This document shows positions 31,572 through 40,494 of a DNA stretch of 53,353 nucleotides, piece by piece. Position 1 is the first letter of the stretch. Each line of letters begins with the position of its first letter. The notes under the pieces are model-generated. The model was given only the letters and a program-made list of their open reading frames with translations, was not told the origin of the DNA and did not search any database. The position numbers were made by a program, and so were the translations under genes. This DNA comes from a virus. The DNA lies in the IMG/VR virus record IMGVR_UViG_3300025425_000027, positions 1 through 53,353 of that record. One strand, given 5' to 3'.

Positions 31572-31720
31572 TATGCTGTTCCCTCTATGATTTCGTCTTC
31601 AATTTGCTGCTCTATGGCTTCGTCTTCAAGATATTCCTGCATGGCGTTGTGCGCTACAAGTTGTTCTTTCAACATTTCTACATGCAAAGAATCAATCTGG
31701 TCTTGCTTGATGATACCCAT
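31571..31720 (-). CDS. Acidic small helical protein, 49 aa
   Basis: A 49-residue acidic helical protein: MGIIKQDQIDSLHVEMLKEQ, then LVAHNAMQEYLEDEAIEQQI. It lies between two basic mini-genes, with one-base start/stop overlaps at both ends, so its translation is probably coupled to theirs. Its charge is opposite to that of its neighbours, which could suit it to bind them. The family is not recognised. Confidence 0.6.
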   Translation of the reverse strand: MGIIKQDQIDSLHVEMLKEQLVAHNAMQEYLEDEAIEQQIEDEIIEGTA

Positions 31721-31905
31721 TATGCTTTCCTCGCCTTCTTAGGCTTCTTCGCGGTCTTAGCCGCAGCCTTAAACGCGCCCTTGGCTGGTGCGCCCTTGGC
31801 CCCAACCTTACGCATTGTCTCGCCAGATCCAGCCTTGATGCGTTTCTTCTTTGCTGCAATGTTGGCGTATAGTCCCGCTGGTTTTTTCTTTGGTTTCTTA
31901 GCCAT
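31720..31905 (-). CDS. Lys/Ala-rich basic protein, 61 aa
   Basis: A 61-residue protein: MAKKPKKKPAGLYANIAAKK, then KRIKAGSGETMRKVGAKGAP and an Ala/Lys tail. YANIAAKKKRIKAGSGE with MRKVG is a pattern known from many marine phages as a short basic protein near portal genes. Start and stop overlap neighbours by one base. Composition suggests binding to DNA or an acidic structural partner. Confidence 0.7.
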   Translation of the reverse strand: MAKKPKKKPAGLYANIAAKKKRIKAGSGETMRKVGAKGAPAKGAFKAAAKTAKKPKKARKA

Positions 31906-33788
31906 TAGATGCCATTCTCCTCTGGAAGTTGCTGATCGTCAGATGGTAGCGTACCAAGGGCAATGCCTCCTAAAGGAACACCAAACATTGTTGTGCCACC
32001 GCCAGCTATAGATCTTTTAGGTCTAGGCTCATTAATCCAGCTTGTGCTGCTAAATCCGCCAGACGCCTCTTCAATTAAATCAAGAGCCTGCTGTTGGGTT
32101 AAGTCACCACGATCAACAGCAGTCCATATGGAGTTTATCTTGGTTTTATTGTCTAGGCTTTTATTGTTGAAAAGACCTCTTATGCCTTCCCAGACAATTG
32201 ATTGTGTTTCTCTAGGTAAAAGCCCACGATCCGCACCAACGGCCCTGTAATCGTCTGCCGTCAAGCCGTACAAGCCTTTTGCACCCGTAGCCTTAGAAGA
32301 CCCGCCAGCCATTCCCAGTCCTTGCGTTGTCAATTGATCAGACCCAGCTAATGGCCGCATCAACCCAGCAGCAATAGCATGAGTGTCAATTGTAACATCG
32401 CCCATATCTGAAAAGGGAACTTCTATATTGTTGAAAAAGTTTCTGACTTTGTGTCTATCGCCCATTGCATCGGAAATGGATCTAAAATCTCCATTGCTTT
32501 CGATTGCTTTTACAGCCTTTTCAATTTCACCAAATCCACCCCAACCAATGTTTGCAGGGACGCCTTTCCCTGTCAAAACAATATCTGCAAGGTCACCTTC
32601 TGGAGTCAAAGCGCGATAGGTTTTAGGGTTGTGAGCTTCATCATATGCTCTAACCCACATTGCTTTTTGCATTGTGTCTTCGAGTTCGTCGTATGTTTTT
32701 CCTTTAATGCTTTCCCATACCTTTGCATTGCCTTTATCTTTAAAGGCTGGATACTTATCGGCCACATCCGTCATTTCAGATGACCAAGGGAAAGTTCTTT
32801 TACTAATTACCGCATCAGCAACACGCTCTGCCAAAGAGGCATTTTTAAACCAGTCCATTTGAGGGGACAGAGCTGCAATTGCTCCAGACATAGACGATCT
32901 AGGTACACCGTACTTGATTGCAAGTTCTTCAGAAAAACGATTTGCACCAACATACCATAATTTTGCCCGGTCTTGGAATTGGGGTGGTAGTTTATCCATG
33001 ACCCAATTTAAATTTTCTTTTTGCATTGCGCTAACAAAATCAGCAGCATCTTCTGGAGGTAAACCCTGTATACCAGCGAAACCGGGGAAATATGTTTCGT
33101 TATCAACATATGGGTTTTTCTTATCAGGATTCTTTCTAGCGTTAGTTAGAAAGTCCATATTCTTTTCTGTTGTGCCGCCAGCGTCCATAGCTGCCTTATC
33201 AATCACAAGACCGCCGCTGTATACTTCTTCAGCAGGAAACACGCCGCCTGTTTTTTCTGTTCCCACGGTAGGAACACGGGTTGATATTCGACCAGTTGGG
33301 CCAAAACTTGGATCTGCGCCGGGAACTCTATTTGTAGATAATTGGCTTATACTCCCAATTGGATTTCCTAAAAGATCAGTTGATCCTACTTTTTCAGCAA
33401 ATATATTGCCACCCATAGAACCTAGCGTACTAGGGTCATACGTTGGCATAGCATCAACGATTTTATTAGCGCCACTAGCAACACTTCTAGCCCCTGCCAT
33501 AATTGCTTTTTGGGCAACGTCACCGATACCGGGGACTAATCCAATGATTGTGGCCGCAGCTCCAACGCCGCCAAGAATGCCGATCAAGGCATAGTTGGGA
33601 TCGTCTTTTTCAAGCTCACTAGCAATCATATCGACTGTTTCGTAAGCACCCTTAATATCACCAACAACAGGAACGAAATCAAGCAGGAGGCTTTTATCCT
33701 CTGCTGTTAGTTTCATAGATTGCTTGCCGACAGGAGCGTTTACAGGTCTAGGCGCATTTTTTGTAGACAAACCACCGATTCTAGCCAT
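31905..33788 (-). CDS. Large virion-module protein with conserved ALSP/IDTHA domain, 627 aa
   Basis: The N-terminal part includes a hydrophobic stretch (about 66-95, YALIGILGGVGAAATIIGLV). A linker rich in Gly and Pro runs to about 240. The C-terminal domain (about 255-560) has NRFSEELAIKYGVPRSSMSG followed by AIAALSPQMDW (near 304), then VRNFFNNIEVPFS, VTIDTHAIAAG (near 464) and LYGLTADDYRAVGADRGLLP with ETQSIVWEGIRG. I recall this domain from phages (possibly DUF7178); its motif order is reminiscent of helix-hairpin-helix DNA glycosylases, but this is not established. It could be an injected enzyme or virion component. Confidence 0.6.
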   Translation of the reverse strand: MARIGGLSTKNAPRPVNAPVGKQSMKLTAEDKSLLLDFVPVVGDIKGAYETVDMIASELEKDDPNYALIGILGGVGAAATIIGLVPGIGDVAQKAIMAGARSVASGANKIVDAMPTYDPSTLGSMGGNIFAEKVGSTDLLGNPIGSISQLSTNRVPGADPSFGPTGRISTRVPTVGTEKTGGVFPAEEVYSGGLVIDKAAMDAGGTTEKNMDFLTNARKNPDKKNPYVDNETYFPGFAGIQGLPPEDAADFVSAMQKENLNWVMDKLPPQFQDRAKLWYVGANRFSEELAIKYGVPRSSMSGAIAALSPQMDWFKNASLAERVADAVISKRTFPWSSEMTDVADKYPAFKDKGNAKVWESIKGKTYDELEDTMQKAMWVRAYDEAHNPKTYRALTPEGDLADIVLTGKGVPANIGWGGFGEIEKAVKAIESNGDFRSISDAMGDRHKVRNFFNNIEVPFSDMGDVTIDTHAIAAGLMRPLAGSDQLTTQGLGMAGGSSKATGAKGLYGLTADDYRAVGADRGLLPRETQSIVWEGIRGLFNNKSLDNKTKINSIWTAVDRGDLTQQQALDLIEEASGGFSSTSWINEPRPKRSIAGGGTTMFGVPLGGIALGTLPSDDQQLPEENGI

Positions 33789-33925
33789 TACGTTGTCACC
33801 TTCTTCTTGCCGTATCCAGACGCATAGGTGATCGCGCGGCCCTGCTTGGTTGCTTCGGCTTTAGTCTTGTAGACCTTGCCCTTGCTTCCCCAGCGATAGC
33901 CGCCCTTGACCTTCATCACAGGCAT
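33788..33925 (-). CDS. KGGYRWGSKGKVY-type small basic protein, 45 aa
   Basis: A 45-residue basic protein: MPVMKVKGGYRWGSKGKVYK, then TKAEATKQGRAITYASGYGK. The KGGYRWGxxGKVY and ASGY blocks are widespread in phages as a small protein near the portal and prohead genes. Stop and next start overlap by one base (TAATG). Function unknown, probably head-associated. Confidence 0.75.
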   Translation of the reverse strand: MPVMKVKGGYRWGSKGKVYKTKAEATKQGRAITYASGYGKKKVTT

Positions 33926-33926
33926 A

Positions 33927-34211
33927 TCAGCCCCCCAGAAGTTTATTCATCATCTCATGGACGTTGCCGCCGTCGAGCTTCATGACTTTGACCTTGACAT
34001 CATTGCCATCTGGCATCTCCATCATTTCTTCGTCATCGTACTCTTCTTCGTACTCTTCATCGTCATCGCCCATGCCGTGCTGGCACATCAGGAGGAAGTT
34101 GACCAACTGTTCGTCGCTCATATCCAAGCCGTCAGCATCATGGGCAAAGCCCATTTTATGCTCAAACATCTTGGCGTTGTCTTCCATGTTTTCTACGTTA
34201 ACTTCAGCCAT
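33927..34211 (-). CDS. Highly acidic small protein, 94 aa
   Basis: A 94-residue protein with Met-rich and strongly acidic composition (MCQHGMGDDDEEYEEEYDDE; EMMEMPDGNDVKVKVMKLDG). It is helical at the N-terminus (NVENMEDNAKMFEHKMGFAH). Such acidic proteins lie beside basic mini-proteins in this module and could balance or deliver them. RBS GGAGGCCATC. Family not recognised. Confidence 0.6.
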   Translation of the reverse strand: MAEVNVENMEDNAKMFEHKMGFAHDADGLDMSDEQLVNFLLMCQHGMGDDDEEYEEEYDDEEMMEMPDGNDVKVKVMKLDGGNVHEMMNKLLGG

Positions 34212-34220
34212 GATGGCCTC

Positions 34221-34691
34221 CTATCGCATTGGACGCGCTTGTGGGCGCATTGGAGCTGGACGTGCCTGTGGGCGCGTTGGGTTAACAAGACCTGCGGCAA
34301 TTGCATCATCCATGCTCATGACGTTGGACGGGGCAACGGTCACGCCGCTTGATGGGCCATATGTTTCGCCGTCTTGGCTGGGCATCTGATTTTGCATTGG
34401 CAAGTTCATCTCGCCTTCGGACATGCCGCCCATTGAAACTTGATCCATTGGCAATCTAGCTTCGCCTTCTGACATTGAGCCAAAATTATTAGCTGGAGCG
34501 TAGCTAGGCATGTTGCCAACAACCGCCTCAAACATCTCGCGCTCACGGTCAGTAAGTGCGCCGCCAGCTTGAATGCGTTGGCCAATCATCATCAATTGCT
34601 CTGATGACTCCTGATCCATATCACCGGGGCGAATGTTTTGAAGAAATGTCATGACCAATCGGTAGTCTGGGTTTTCTGTGATATTAGGCAT
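34221..34691 (-). CDS. Met/Pro-rich protein with MSEGE repeats, 156 aa
   Basis: A 156-residue protein. The N-terminal 65 residues are helical (DYRLVMTFLQNIRPGDMDQE; LTDREREMFEAVVGNMPSYA). The middle repeats FGSMSEGEARLPMDQ and GGMSEGEMNLPMQN. The C-terminus is Pro/Arg-rich (PTRPQARPAPMRPQARPMR). This looks like a disordered, interaction-rich head protein. It is flanked by other low-complexity proteins upstream of the portal. RBS GGAGGCCGTA. Confidence 0.6.
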   Translation of the reverse strand: MPNITENPDYRLVMTFLQNIRPGDMDQESSEQLMMIGQRIQAGGALTDREREMFEAVVGNMPSYAPANNFGSMSEGEARLPMDQVSMGGMSEGEMNLPMQNQMPSQDGETYGPSSGVTVAPSNVMSMDDAIAAGLVNPTRPQARPAPMRPQARPMR

Positions 34692-34732
34692 TACGGCCTC
34701 CTATGTTTTTTCTATGCTTACGATGTTTTCAA

Positions 34733-35902
34733 CTAATTTGCTACCACTGAGTTTTGTCTGTCTCTGTATATCCGAAACGCTTCATCAATGTCTTCTTGGG
34801 TCATGTTGGGCATTTGTTGTTGTATGCCCGGCAGAACCTCAGATTGAAACTTCTCATACAACGGGCTTGCATAAACTATTGTGTCTGGGTCCATTGGGAT
34901 TGGTTCATAGCTTGTCATCCGTTCTGGTTGATTTAAATCAGAAATTGGAACAACCGTCCCGCCGCCCATGCCAGTCTCAGGAGGCCAAGCTGCGGTAGGT
35001 TGTTGATTGCCATCATTGCCCATATTCAACGCGCCAATGCTGGCGTCTGTCATGGGGTCTTGCTTTTTGTTCTCTACATAAGGGACAAATCCGTCATCAC
35101 CAAAATATCCCCTGTAAACACCGTCTTTCATATCTGCTTTTGCCCCAGCATTTAGGGCAGCTTGGTGCTGATCCATCATTGCGCGTCTGTCATTAATGCC
35201 GCCTTCAAGCATCTTTTCGCCAAGGTAACCGCCGACAAGTGGGATGGTCAGCCCCGGTAAGAAAGAGCTAAAGTAAGCTGGGTCGCTTGGTGGGATATTC
35301 TCAAGCTGCGACTGGCGTATCTTAAACTTTTGCAGCGCAACGGCATAATCTTGGTTTGACATTTTGCCTTGCTTTGGTGGGGCGTTGTTGCTGAAGTCAT
35401 CAGAGACGCCGTAGATGTAATCTTTAGCTCCAGATTTATTGGTAATGAAGCCACCGCCCGTTAGGGATTGCCCAGTCGCCTCTTCGACTAAGTTTCCGCC
35501 AACGTATTTAGCACCATCAAAAGGTGTAAAAATATTGGCCAAATCTTCTCTGCCAGAGTTTACTGTTGTCAACGCGCCCAAATCTTCTTGGGTGAAAGTT
35601 CTAGGTTGTACACTAGAAGGACGGTTACCACTGATGTCTCTATTGGGGTTATCGTTGCTTGGGTCATTAGCCTGACCCACTGTCCCGTACCAAGTCTTTG
35701 CGCCAGTTTCAGCAGCGCCAGTAGAAGCCCCTGAACTATCAACATTTACAAGTTTACCACCACGGTATTCCATGTTGTCGTCGGGGGTAAAAAAGTTGGC
35801 AAGGCTTTCCTTTAAGCTATTAGTTGGTGGGTTTTTATCGCTACCGCTTGGTGTATTAGCTGAACCAACACCACCAGACCCACCACCACAAAATCCACCC
35901 AT
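34733..35902 (-). CDS. Structural-module protein with MGGFC start and internal duplication, 389 aa
   Basis: The protein starts MGGFCGGGSGGVGSANTP. Residues 28-62 and 115-150 are two copies of a ~35-residue unit (ESLANFFTPDDNMEYRGGKL and EDLANIFTPFDGAKYVGGNL). Residues 200-245 include a hydrophobic patch (FLPGLTIPLVGGYLGEKML) and the C-terminal part is helical (QEDIDEAFRIYRDRQNSV). It shares the MGGFC start with the virion protein at 6913-7902. Placed right after the portal and P/Q-rich gene, it may be an internal or portal-associated virion component. Not recognised as a known family. Confidence 0.6.
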   Translation of the reverse strand: MGGFCGGGSGGVGSANTPSGSDKNPPTNSLKESLANFFTPDDNMEYRGGKLVNVDSSGASTGAAETGAKTWYGTVGQANDPSNDNPNRDISGNRPSSVQPRTFTQEDLGALTTVNSGREDLANIFTPFDGAKYVGGNLVEEATGQSLTGGGFITNKSGAKDYIYGVSDDFSNNAPPKQGKMSNQDYAVALQKFKIRQSQLENIPPSDPAYFSSFLPGLTIPLVGGYLGEKMLEGGINDRRAMMDQHQAALNAGAKADMKDGVYRGYFGDDGFVPYVENKKQDPMTDASIGALNMGNDGNQQPTAAWPPETGMGGGTVVPISDLNQPERMTSYEPIPMDPDTIVYASPLYEKFQSEVLPGIQQQMPNMTQEDIDEAFRIYRDRQNSVVAN

Positions 35903-36171
35903 TATACCATCTCCACTTGCTGTTGCTGCGGTTGAGGCTGCTGTGGTTGCGATTGCTGCATCATGGCCTCTGTAATTGCGCCCAGCGCACCGGGTTCACC
36001 CCCACCCATGCGCCGCTTGATCTCCATAACCTTGTCGATCAGGTACTTGTTCATATCCATTGGGGGCTGACCCTGCGGCCCACCCTGCGGATGTGGCGGT
36101 CCACCCTCTTGTGGCAAACCGCCAAAGGCAGAGGGATCGACTGGAGGCAAATTATATTGTGGGGGGTACAT
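35902..36171 (-). CDS. Pro/Gln-rich small protein downstream of portal, 89 aa
   Basis: An 89-residue protein with Pro/Gly-rich N-terminus (GGLPQEGGPPHPQGGPQGQP), a short helix (MNKYLIDKVMEIKRRMGGGE) and a Gln/Pro tail (QSQPQQPQPQQQQVEMV). It overlaps the portal's 3' end by 20 bases. Low complexity and position suggest a disordered head or portal-associated accessory protein. No family is recognised. Confidence 0.6.
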   Translation of the reverse strand: MYPPQYNLPPVDPSAFGGLPQEGGPPHPQGGPQGQPPMDMNKYLIDKVMEIKRRMGGGEPGALGAITEAMMQQSQPQQPQPQQQQVEMV

Positions 36172-38623
36172 TCTTCATCATCTCCATCTGGATCTTAGCT
36201 GCATTCTTCTCACGCTCTAGCTGCAAGTCAGCCTCCAGCCTCATGATCTTCGCCTGCATGTCTTGCTGCGCCTTGGCTGCGTCGATCTCCATGTCCTGAC
36301 GCGCTTCAGCCTGCTTGATCTCAATGCCAGACCTTGCCTTGGCCTGATCTGCTTCGATCTGGGCCGTTGTACGGGCCTTCAGAGCCTCCGTCTCAAGCTG
36401 CGCGAGCTGCTGTGCATATTGCAGCGGATTGCCCTGCTGTTGGCCACCCTGTCCGCCCATGCCTACCAGTGCTTGGATTTGCTTCATCTGAGGAGCTGCC
36501 GCCACAACTTGAGCTGCGCGTTGGCTAATCAGAAGATCCATCTGTGGGTCAACCTCACCAAACCTGAAGTCTGGGTCTTTGAAGTTTGGCATTGGCGGCA
36601 TCTCCATCTGGATGCTTGCCTCCATGCGCTGACGGTACAAAAGCGCGATATGCTCTGCGATGTGAGCGATCAACACAGGCTGCATTGCCTTCGCGCCGGG
36701 ATTGCCAGCCAAGGACGGATCTTGCAGGAACTGAATGTGAACCGCAATGTGCGCCTCATGATCTTGCTCTGGGAAAGCGCGGATTGGCTTGCCATAGAGA
36801 ACGCTCATGTTCTCATCGATTACATCCATCTGAACCGCCTCTTCAGGCTTCTTTAGGATCTCATCAATGTTGGGTATTCGGATCGCCTCATACATACGCT
36901 TATACGCTTGGTATAGGTCATGAAGCTGCGGAGCTGATCGCGCCATTTCCAAGACAGCTTGAGCCTGCGCGATGCGCTGGGCTGTCGAGAAGATGTTAGG
37001 ATCAGACACTGGAACAATGTCAATCCGGTCATCAAAGTCGGAACGATAGATAATCTCCGCAGCTCCTGCCTGCGAAAAGCTGAACTCATCGGGGAGATTC
37101 TCAGCGTTCAGTCCCGCAAGAAGTTTGAACTCTTGACCCTGCGCGTAGTGCAGGCGCTTGTGGATTGCGCTAAACGCCTTCGATCCCTGTTCGATCAGGG
37201 CGACAGTCGTGCCGACTGGGGCGTTTGGATTTGCGTCACCGATATTGAGATCTGCCGTGCTGGCAAACCGCTGACCCGCCTCGACCATAAAGCCAAGCAG
37301 GTTGAACAGGGAGCTTGATGGCTCCTTGAATGGCAGCGGCATGATTGCCTTGTTCACGTCATCAACTGTGCTGTCGAGATCAATAAACTCGCCGGGGCTG
37401 ATTTGCATGTCGCCGCCCTGAACACGGCCACGCAGCTTAAAGCCACCCTGCATGTTTGCGAATGCGGCACTGTCGAGGAGGGCGCGAAGAGATCCTGTCG
37501 CTGCTTTGCCCAAGCCGCCGATCATGTGGTACAGACCGAAGCCATAGAAGCCTAGACCGGGCAGGAACTTATAGCTCACAAACCAATCGCGGCGTTTCTT
37601 TTCTTCGTCTTCTTGCTTCCAGTTGCGGCGGATGGCCACCACGTTCTGGTTTTCATAGTCAATTGTGATCACATATGGGATGGCCACTGCGTTGTCATCG
37701 ACATCACCGTCATCCATTTCCTCGCCGTCAATGCCGTCAAACAGGTCATAGACGTGCATCTCAAGCAATGTCATCACATCGTCTTGGCTGTCATCGGACT
37801 GGTCAACGCCTTCAATCTCACCGATCACATCGCCTGACGGATCTAGGCCATCGCCGCCACCGTACTTGGTCGGCAGGTAGTATCCGTTTTTAACGTAGCG
37901 ATTGAAGTCATTCTTCGGCATACGAATGACGTGGGTGTAGCGGGGTGACGTGTAGAGGTCTTTGCTCTCTGGGGCCACGACAAAGTCTTCAGCCTTAACA
38001 AACTGGCTGCACTGGCGATCTAGGTTGGCGTCCCACCATACTTTCTTGAACGTGTGACCGATCAGCGGAAGGTGGAATAGCATCTGATCCAGATCAGGGA
38101 AGTATTCGGGCATTTCCTGCGTGATCTGGTAGTTCATGTATTCGCGGACGCGGCGAGCTTGCTCTTCTAGCTTTTCGTCTGGCGTACCAATGATGACCGA
38201 CTTGACCGGGCCACCTGACGGGTACAGCTCTGCTATGGCTCTGGCGTTAAACTGGGTTGCGGCTTCAGCGATCAGCGGGTGTACCACGATTGACAGTCCG
38301 CGTGTCGCACGTTCATCTTCGCCGTCAGCCATGCCGCCATCGGGGTCTAGGGTCTTTAGCCCTTCCTTGTAGCGTTCCTCCCACTCAGCACGGGCTGCGC
38401 GGTCATTCTCGTAGAACGTCACAAGCTCTTGCGCTTTTCGGGCAAGCTCTTTTTCGTCGATAACTTCGGCTAGGTTTTGGTCGAACTCTGCGTCATCCAG
38501 CTCATCCATGTAGTCCAGCTCTGGATCTCCGATCAGGACATCGCCATCGGCAAGTTCTTCGATCATGAGTTCGTCGGCTGGAGCGCCTTCGGCAAACGGG
38601 ATAATATTTTCTAGTTCAGCCAT
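36152..38623 (-). CDS. Portal protein
   Basis: An 823-residue portal, consistent with the long portals of P22-like and marine podoviruses. The N-terminal ~60 residues are acidic. The core (about 100-600) has the conserved blocks LVTFYENDRAARAEWEERYK, FKKVWWDANLDRQCSQFVKA (mid-wing), GFYGFGLYHMIGGLGKAATG (stem helix area) and PNAPVGTTVALIEQGSKAFS. The C-terminal ~150 residues are a long Gln/Ala-rich coiled coil (ARQDMEIDAAKAQQDMQAKI) that may form the portal barrel inside the capsid. It follows TerL in the usual order, overlapping by eight bases. RBS AAAGGATGACCC. Confidence 0.85.
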   Translation of the reverse strand: MAELENIIPFAEGAPADELMIEELADGDVLIGDPELDYMDELDDAEFDQNLAEVIDEKELARKAQELVTFYENDRAARAEWEERYKEGLKTLDPDGGMADGEDERATRGLSIVVHPLIAEAATQFNARAIAELYPSGGPVKSVIIGTPDEKLEEQARRVREYMNYQITQEMPEYFPDLDQMLFHLPLIGHTFKKVWWDANLDRQCSQFVKAEDFVVAPESKDLYTSPRYTHVIRMPKNDFNRYVKNGYYLPTKYGGGDGLDPSGDVIGEIEGVDQSDDSQDDVMTLLEMHVYDLFDGIDGEEMDDGDVDDNAVAIPYVITIDYENQNVVAIRRNWKQEDEEKKRRDWFVSYKFLPGLGFYGFGLYHMIGGLGKAATGSLRALLDSAAFANMQGGFKLRGRVQGGDMQISPGEFIDLDSTVDDVNKAIMPLPFKEPSSSLFNLLGFMVEAGQRFASTADLNIGDANPNAPVGTTVALIEQGSKAFSAIHKRLHYAQGQEFKLLAGLNAENLPDEFSFSQAGAAEIIYRSDFDDRIDIVPVSDPNIFSTAQRIAQAQAVLEMARSAPQLHDLYQAYKRMYEAIRIPNIDEILKKPEEAVQMDVIDENMSVLYGKPIRAFPEQDHEAHIAVHIQFLQDPSLAGNPGAKAMQPVLIAHIAEHIALLYRQRMEASIQMEMPPMPNFKDPDFRFGEVDPQMDLLISQRAAQVVAAAPQMKQIQALVGMGGQGGQQQGNPLQYAQQLAQLETEALKARTTAQIEADQAKARSGIEIKQAEARQDMEIDAAKAQQDMQAKIMRLEADLQLEREKNAAKIQMEMMKNVPPTI

Positions 38624-40127
38624 AAAGGGTCATCCTTTGTTTTTCTACTGGTTCGTCTTCTTCTGGGTCTTCGCTATGCCCAACGAACCAACCTTTTCGC
38701 AATCTTAACCACGCTTGGGTGCATGTGTCCACTACGTCATCATTCGGATGCGCTGGGAAGGCAGCACATATGTCTATTAAATCTTTAGCCCATTTGCGGC
38801 TGCTTGGGTAGAAAATTCTTCCATCTTCCAACATCGCGCTCGAAGCGTGGGCGCGAGCTTCCTTATCACGGTCAGGAGAATATGCCAATACGGGGACGCC
38901 AGCCATGCGGAGATCCTGCAAGAGAGACTGGCCTGACGCCTTCTTCTCAATCAGAACTGCGTCTGGCTCCCAGAGATCGTATGATTCCTGTGCGATCCTG
39001 CGGAGGTCTGGATAGCTGACCTTGTCGTACCACGCCTCCAGCACGATGGCGCACATGACGCCCTGATGGCGAAACACGCCCCAAGTGGTTCTGGCGCTAA
39101 AGCTGGAGCTTTCCTTTGCCTCGAAGGCTGTGTCCCATGATTGCAGGACGTATTCGATATTGTTGGGCATGTCCTCGCTTTCCCAAGGAACCCACCAGCT
39201 AGATTTGAGGATACCGCCGCCCTTGGGGCTTGGTCGCTGCTGTAGCTGCCCAGCGGCTGCGTAGGAGCCAAGAGAACGCTCTAGGGTTGTCAGGGTGTGT
39301 TCATCGATCCTTTCGGGCCAGAGAAGCTCACCCTCCTTGGTGCGTGGATCTGTGAAGCCAAGGCTTGACCTTATTGGATTTGGTGAGCCAATTTCGTATC
39401 GCGCTGGGATACATAAGTGATCCCACTCATCGCCAAGCTGGTTTGCTAGGACGTGGCCCGTCAGGTCTTGTTCGTGCAGGCGCTGCATGATTATGACGAA
39501 TGCGCCTGTCTTGGGATCGTTAAGGCGTGTCTGCATGGCCTGATCCCACCAATCTAGGACGCCTTCACGCACTTTGGCGCTGTCGGCTTCGACGCTATTG
39601 TGCGGATCATCGATACAGATGATGTCGCCACCATCCCCGGTTAGAGCGCCACCAACTGATGTGGCAATGCGGTAGCCTGTTGCATCGTTTTCAAACCTTT
39701 GCTTTTGGTTTTGATCGTCGGTCAGCTTAAACTTGTCACCGAAATGAGTTCTGTACCACGGGCTATCGATCAGCCTTCGGCACTTGGTGCTGTCTCTGAT
39801 CGACAGGGAGCTTGCGTAGGATGCGTAGAGGAACTTCTTTGACGGTTGCGTGGCCCACGTCCATGCAGGCAGCACAACGGCCACTGACAGCGACTTCATG
39901 TGCCGGGGCGGCACGTTAATGATCAGGCGCTTGATATCGCCATTAACTACGGCTTGGAGGTGATCGCTGATTGCATCGATGTGCCAGTTGTTTTTGAACT
40001 CAACGCCCGGTTCAATCGTCGGCCATGCTGCTTTCGTAAACTCCCTCAATGATCTCCGGTACTTTTCCGCCCTGACTTCCTCCAGCGTAAGATTGCTCAA
40101 AAGCGCGTTCAATTGCTGCGAGTTCAT
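38616..40127 (-). CDS. terL: Terminase large subunit
   Basis: A 503-residue terminase. The ATPase part has PPRHMKS (about 73-79, Walker A variant) and DIICIDDP (Walker B). The C-terminal RNase-H-like nuclease has SWDTAF, VLIEKKASG and HPNDDVVDT with the expected acidic residues. It packages DNA through the portal encoded next. The start at 40127 follows AAGGATCGGTACTC; the gene overlaps the terminase small subunit by 116 bases, which couples their expression. Confidence 0.9.
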   Translation of the reverse strand: MNSQQLNALLSNLTLEEVRAEKYRRSLREFTKAAWPTIEPGVEFKNNWHIDAISDHLQAVVNGDIKRLIINVPPRHMKSLSVAVVLPAWTWATQPSKKFLYASYASSLSIRDSTKCRRLIDSPWYRTHFGDKFKLTDDQNQKQRFENDATGYRIATSVGGALTGDGGDIICIDDPHNSVEADSAKVREGVLDWWDQAMQTRLNDPKTGAFVIIMQRLHEQDLTGHVLANQLGDEWDHLCIPARYEIGSPNPIRSSLGFTDPRTKEGELLWPERIDEHTLTTLERSLGSYAAAGQLQQRPSPKGGGILKSSWWVPWESEDMPNNIEYVLQSWDTAFEAKESSSFSARTTWGVFRHQGVMCAIVLEAWYDKVSYPDLRRIAQESYDLWEPDAVLIEKKASGQSLLQDLRMAGVPVLAYSPDRDKEARAHASSAMLEDGRIFYPSSRKWAKDLIDICAAFPAHPNDDVVDTCTQAWLRLRKGWFVGHSEDPEEDEPVEKQRMTLYG

Positions 40128-40494
40128 GAGTACCGATCCTTGTGAGGTCGAGGGTTATGGTTTTTTCCTCGTGAATTTTTGTTTCTGTCTTATCCACCCA
40201 GCCTGCGCGGTTCTTCAGGAAGAAGATGATGGCTGTGTTGTCTCGTTCTACGGTGGCATTCTCGAACAGAGCATTGGTTACAGCATCTATGCCACGGGCC
40301 TGCCCTCTTTTTATAGCTTCTGAAAATTCTGAATTTTCTGACTGATGAAGCATGAAAGTTGACGTGTGAATACCCAGCATTCCAGCGCATTGTTCTTTGG
40401 TTAGACCCTTTGCCATAAGGCTTTCAGTCTTCTCTAAGACTTCGTCGGTAATATCAAACTTTGGTCTACCGACTGGATTTTTGGCTTTTGCCAT
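40012..40494 (-). CDS. terS: Terminase small subunit
   Basis: A 160-residue protein starting MAKAKNPVGRPKFDITDEVL with an AT-hook-like PVGRPKF start, a helix-turn-helix (MAKGLTKEQCAGMLGIHTST) and a central oligomerisation region (NTAIIFFLKNRAGWVDKTET). This pattern matches phage small terminases that recognise the packaging site. The upstream in-frame ATG at 40569 lies in the terminator stem, so I start at 40494 with the RBS AAAGG. It overlaps TerL. Confidence 0.8.
   Translation of the reverse strand: MAKAKNPVGRPKFDITDEVLEKTESLMAKGLTKEQCAGMLGIHTSTFMLHQSENSEFSEAIKRGQARGIDAVTNALFENATVERDNTAIIFFLKNRAGWVDKTETKIHEEKTITLDLTRIGTHELAAIERAFEQSYAGGSQGGKVPEIIEGVYESSMADD

Noticed and set aside
32914-33594. 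226-codon plus-strand frame opposite the 627-residue protein
   Set aside because: Antisense of a well-supported gene, no RBS and no recognisable protein features.
36263-36856. 197-codon plus-strand frame opposite the portal gene
   Set aside because: Antisense shadow in a GC-biased coding region; the portal assignment is firm.
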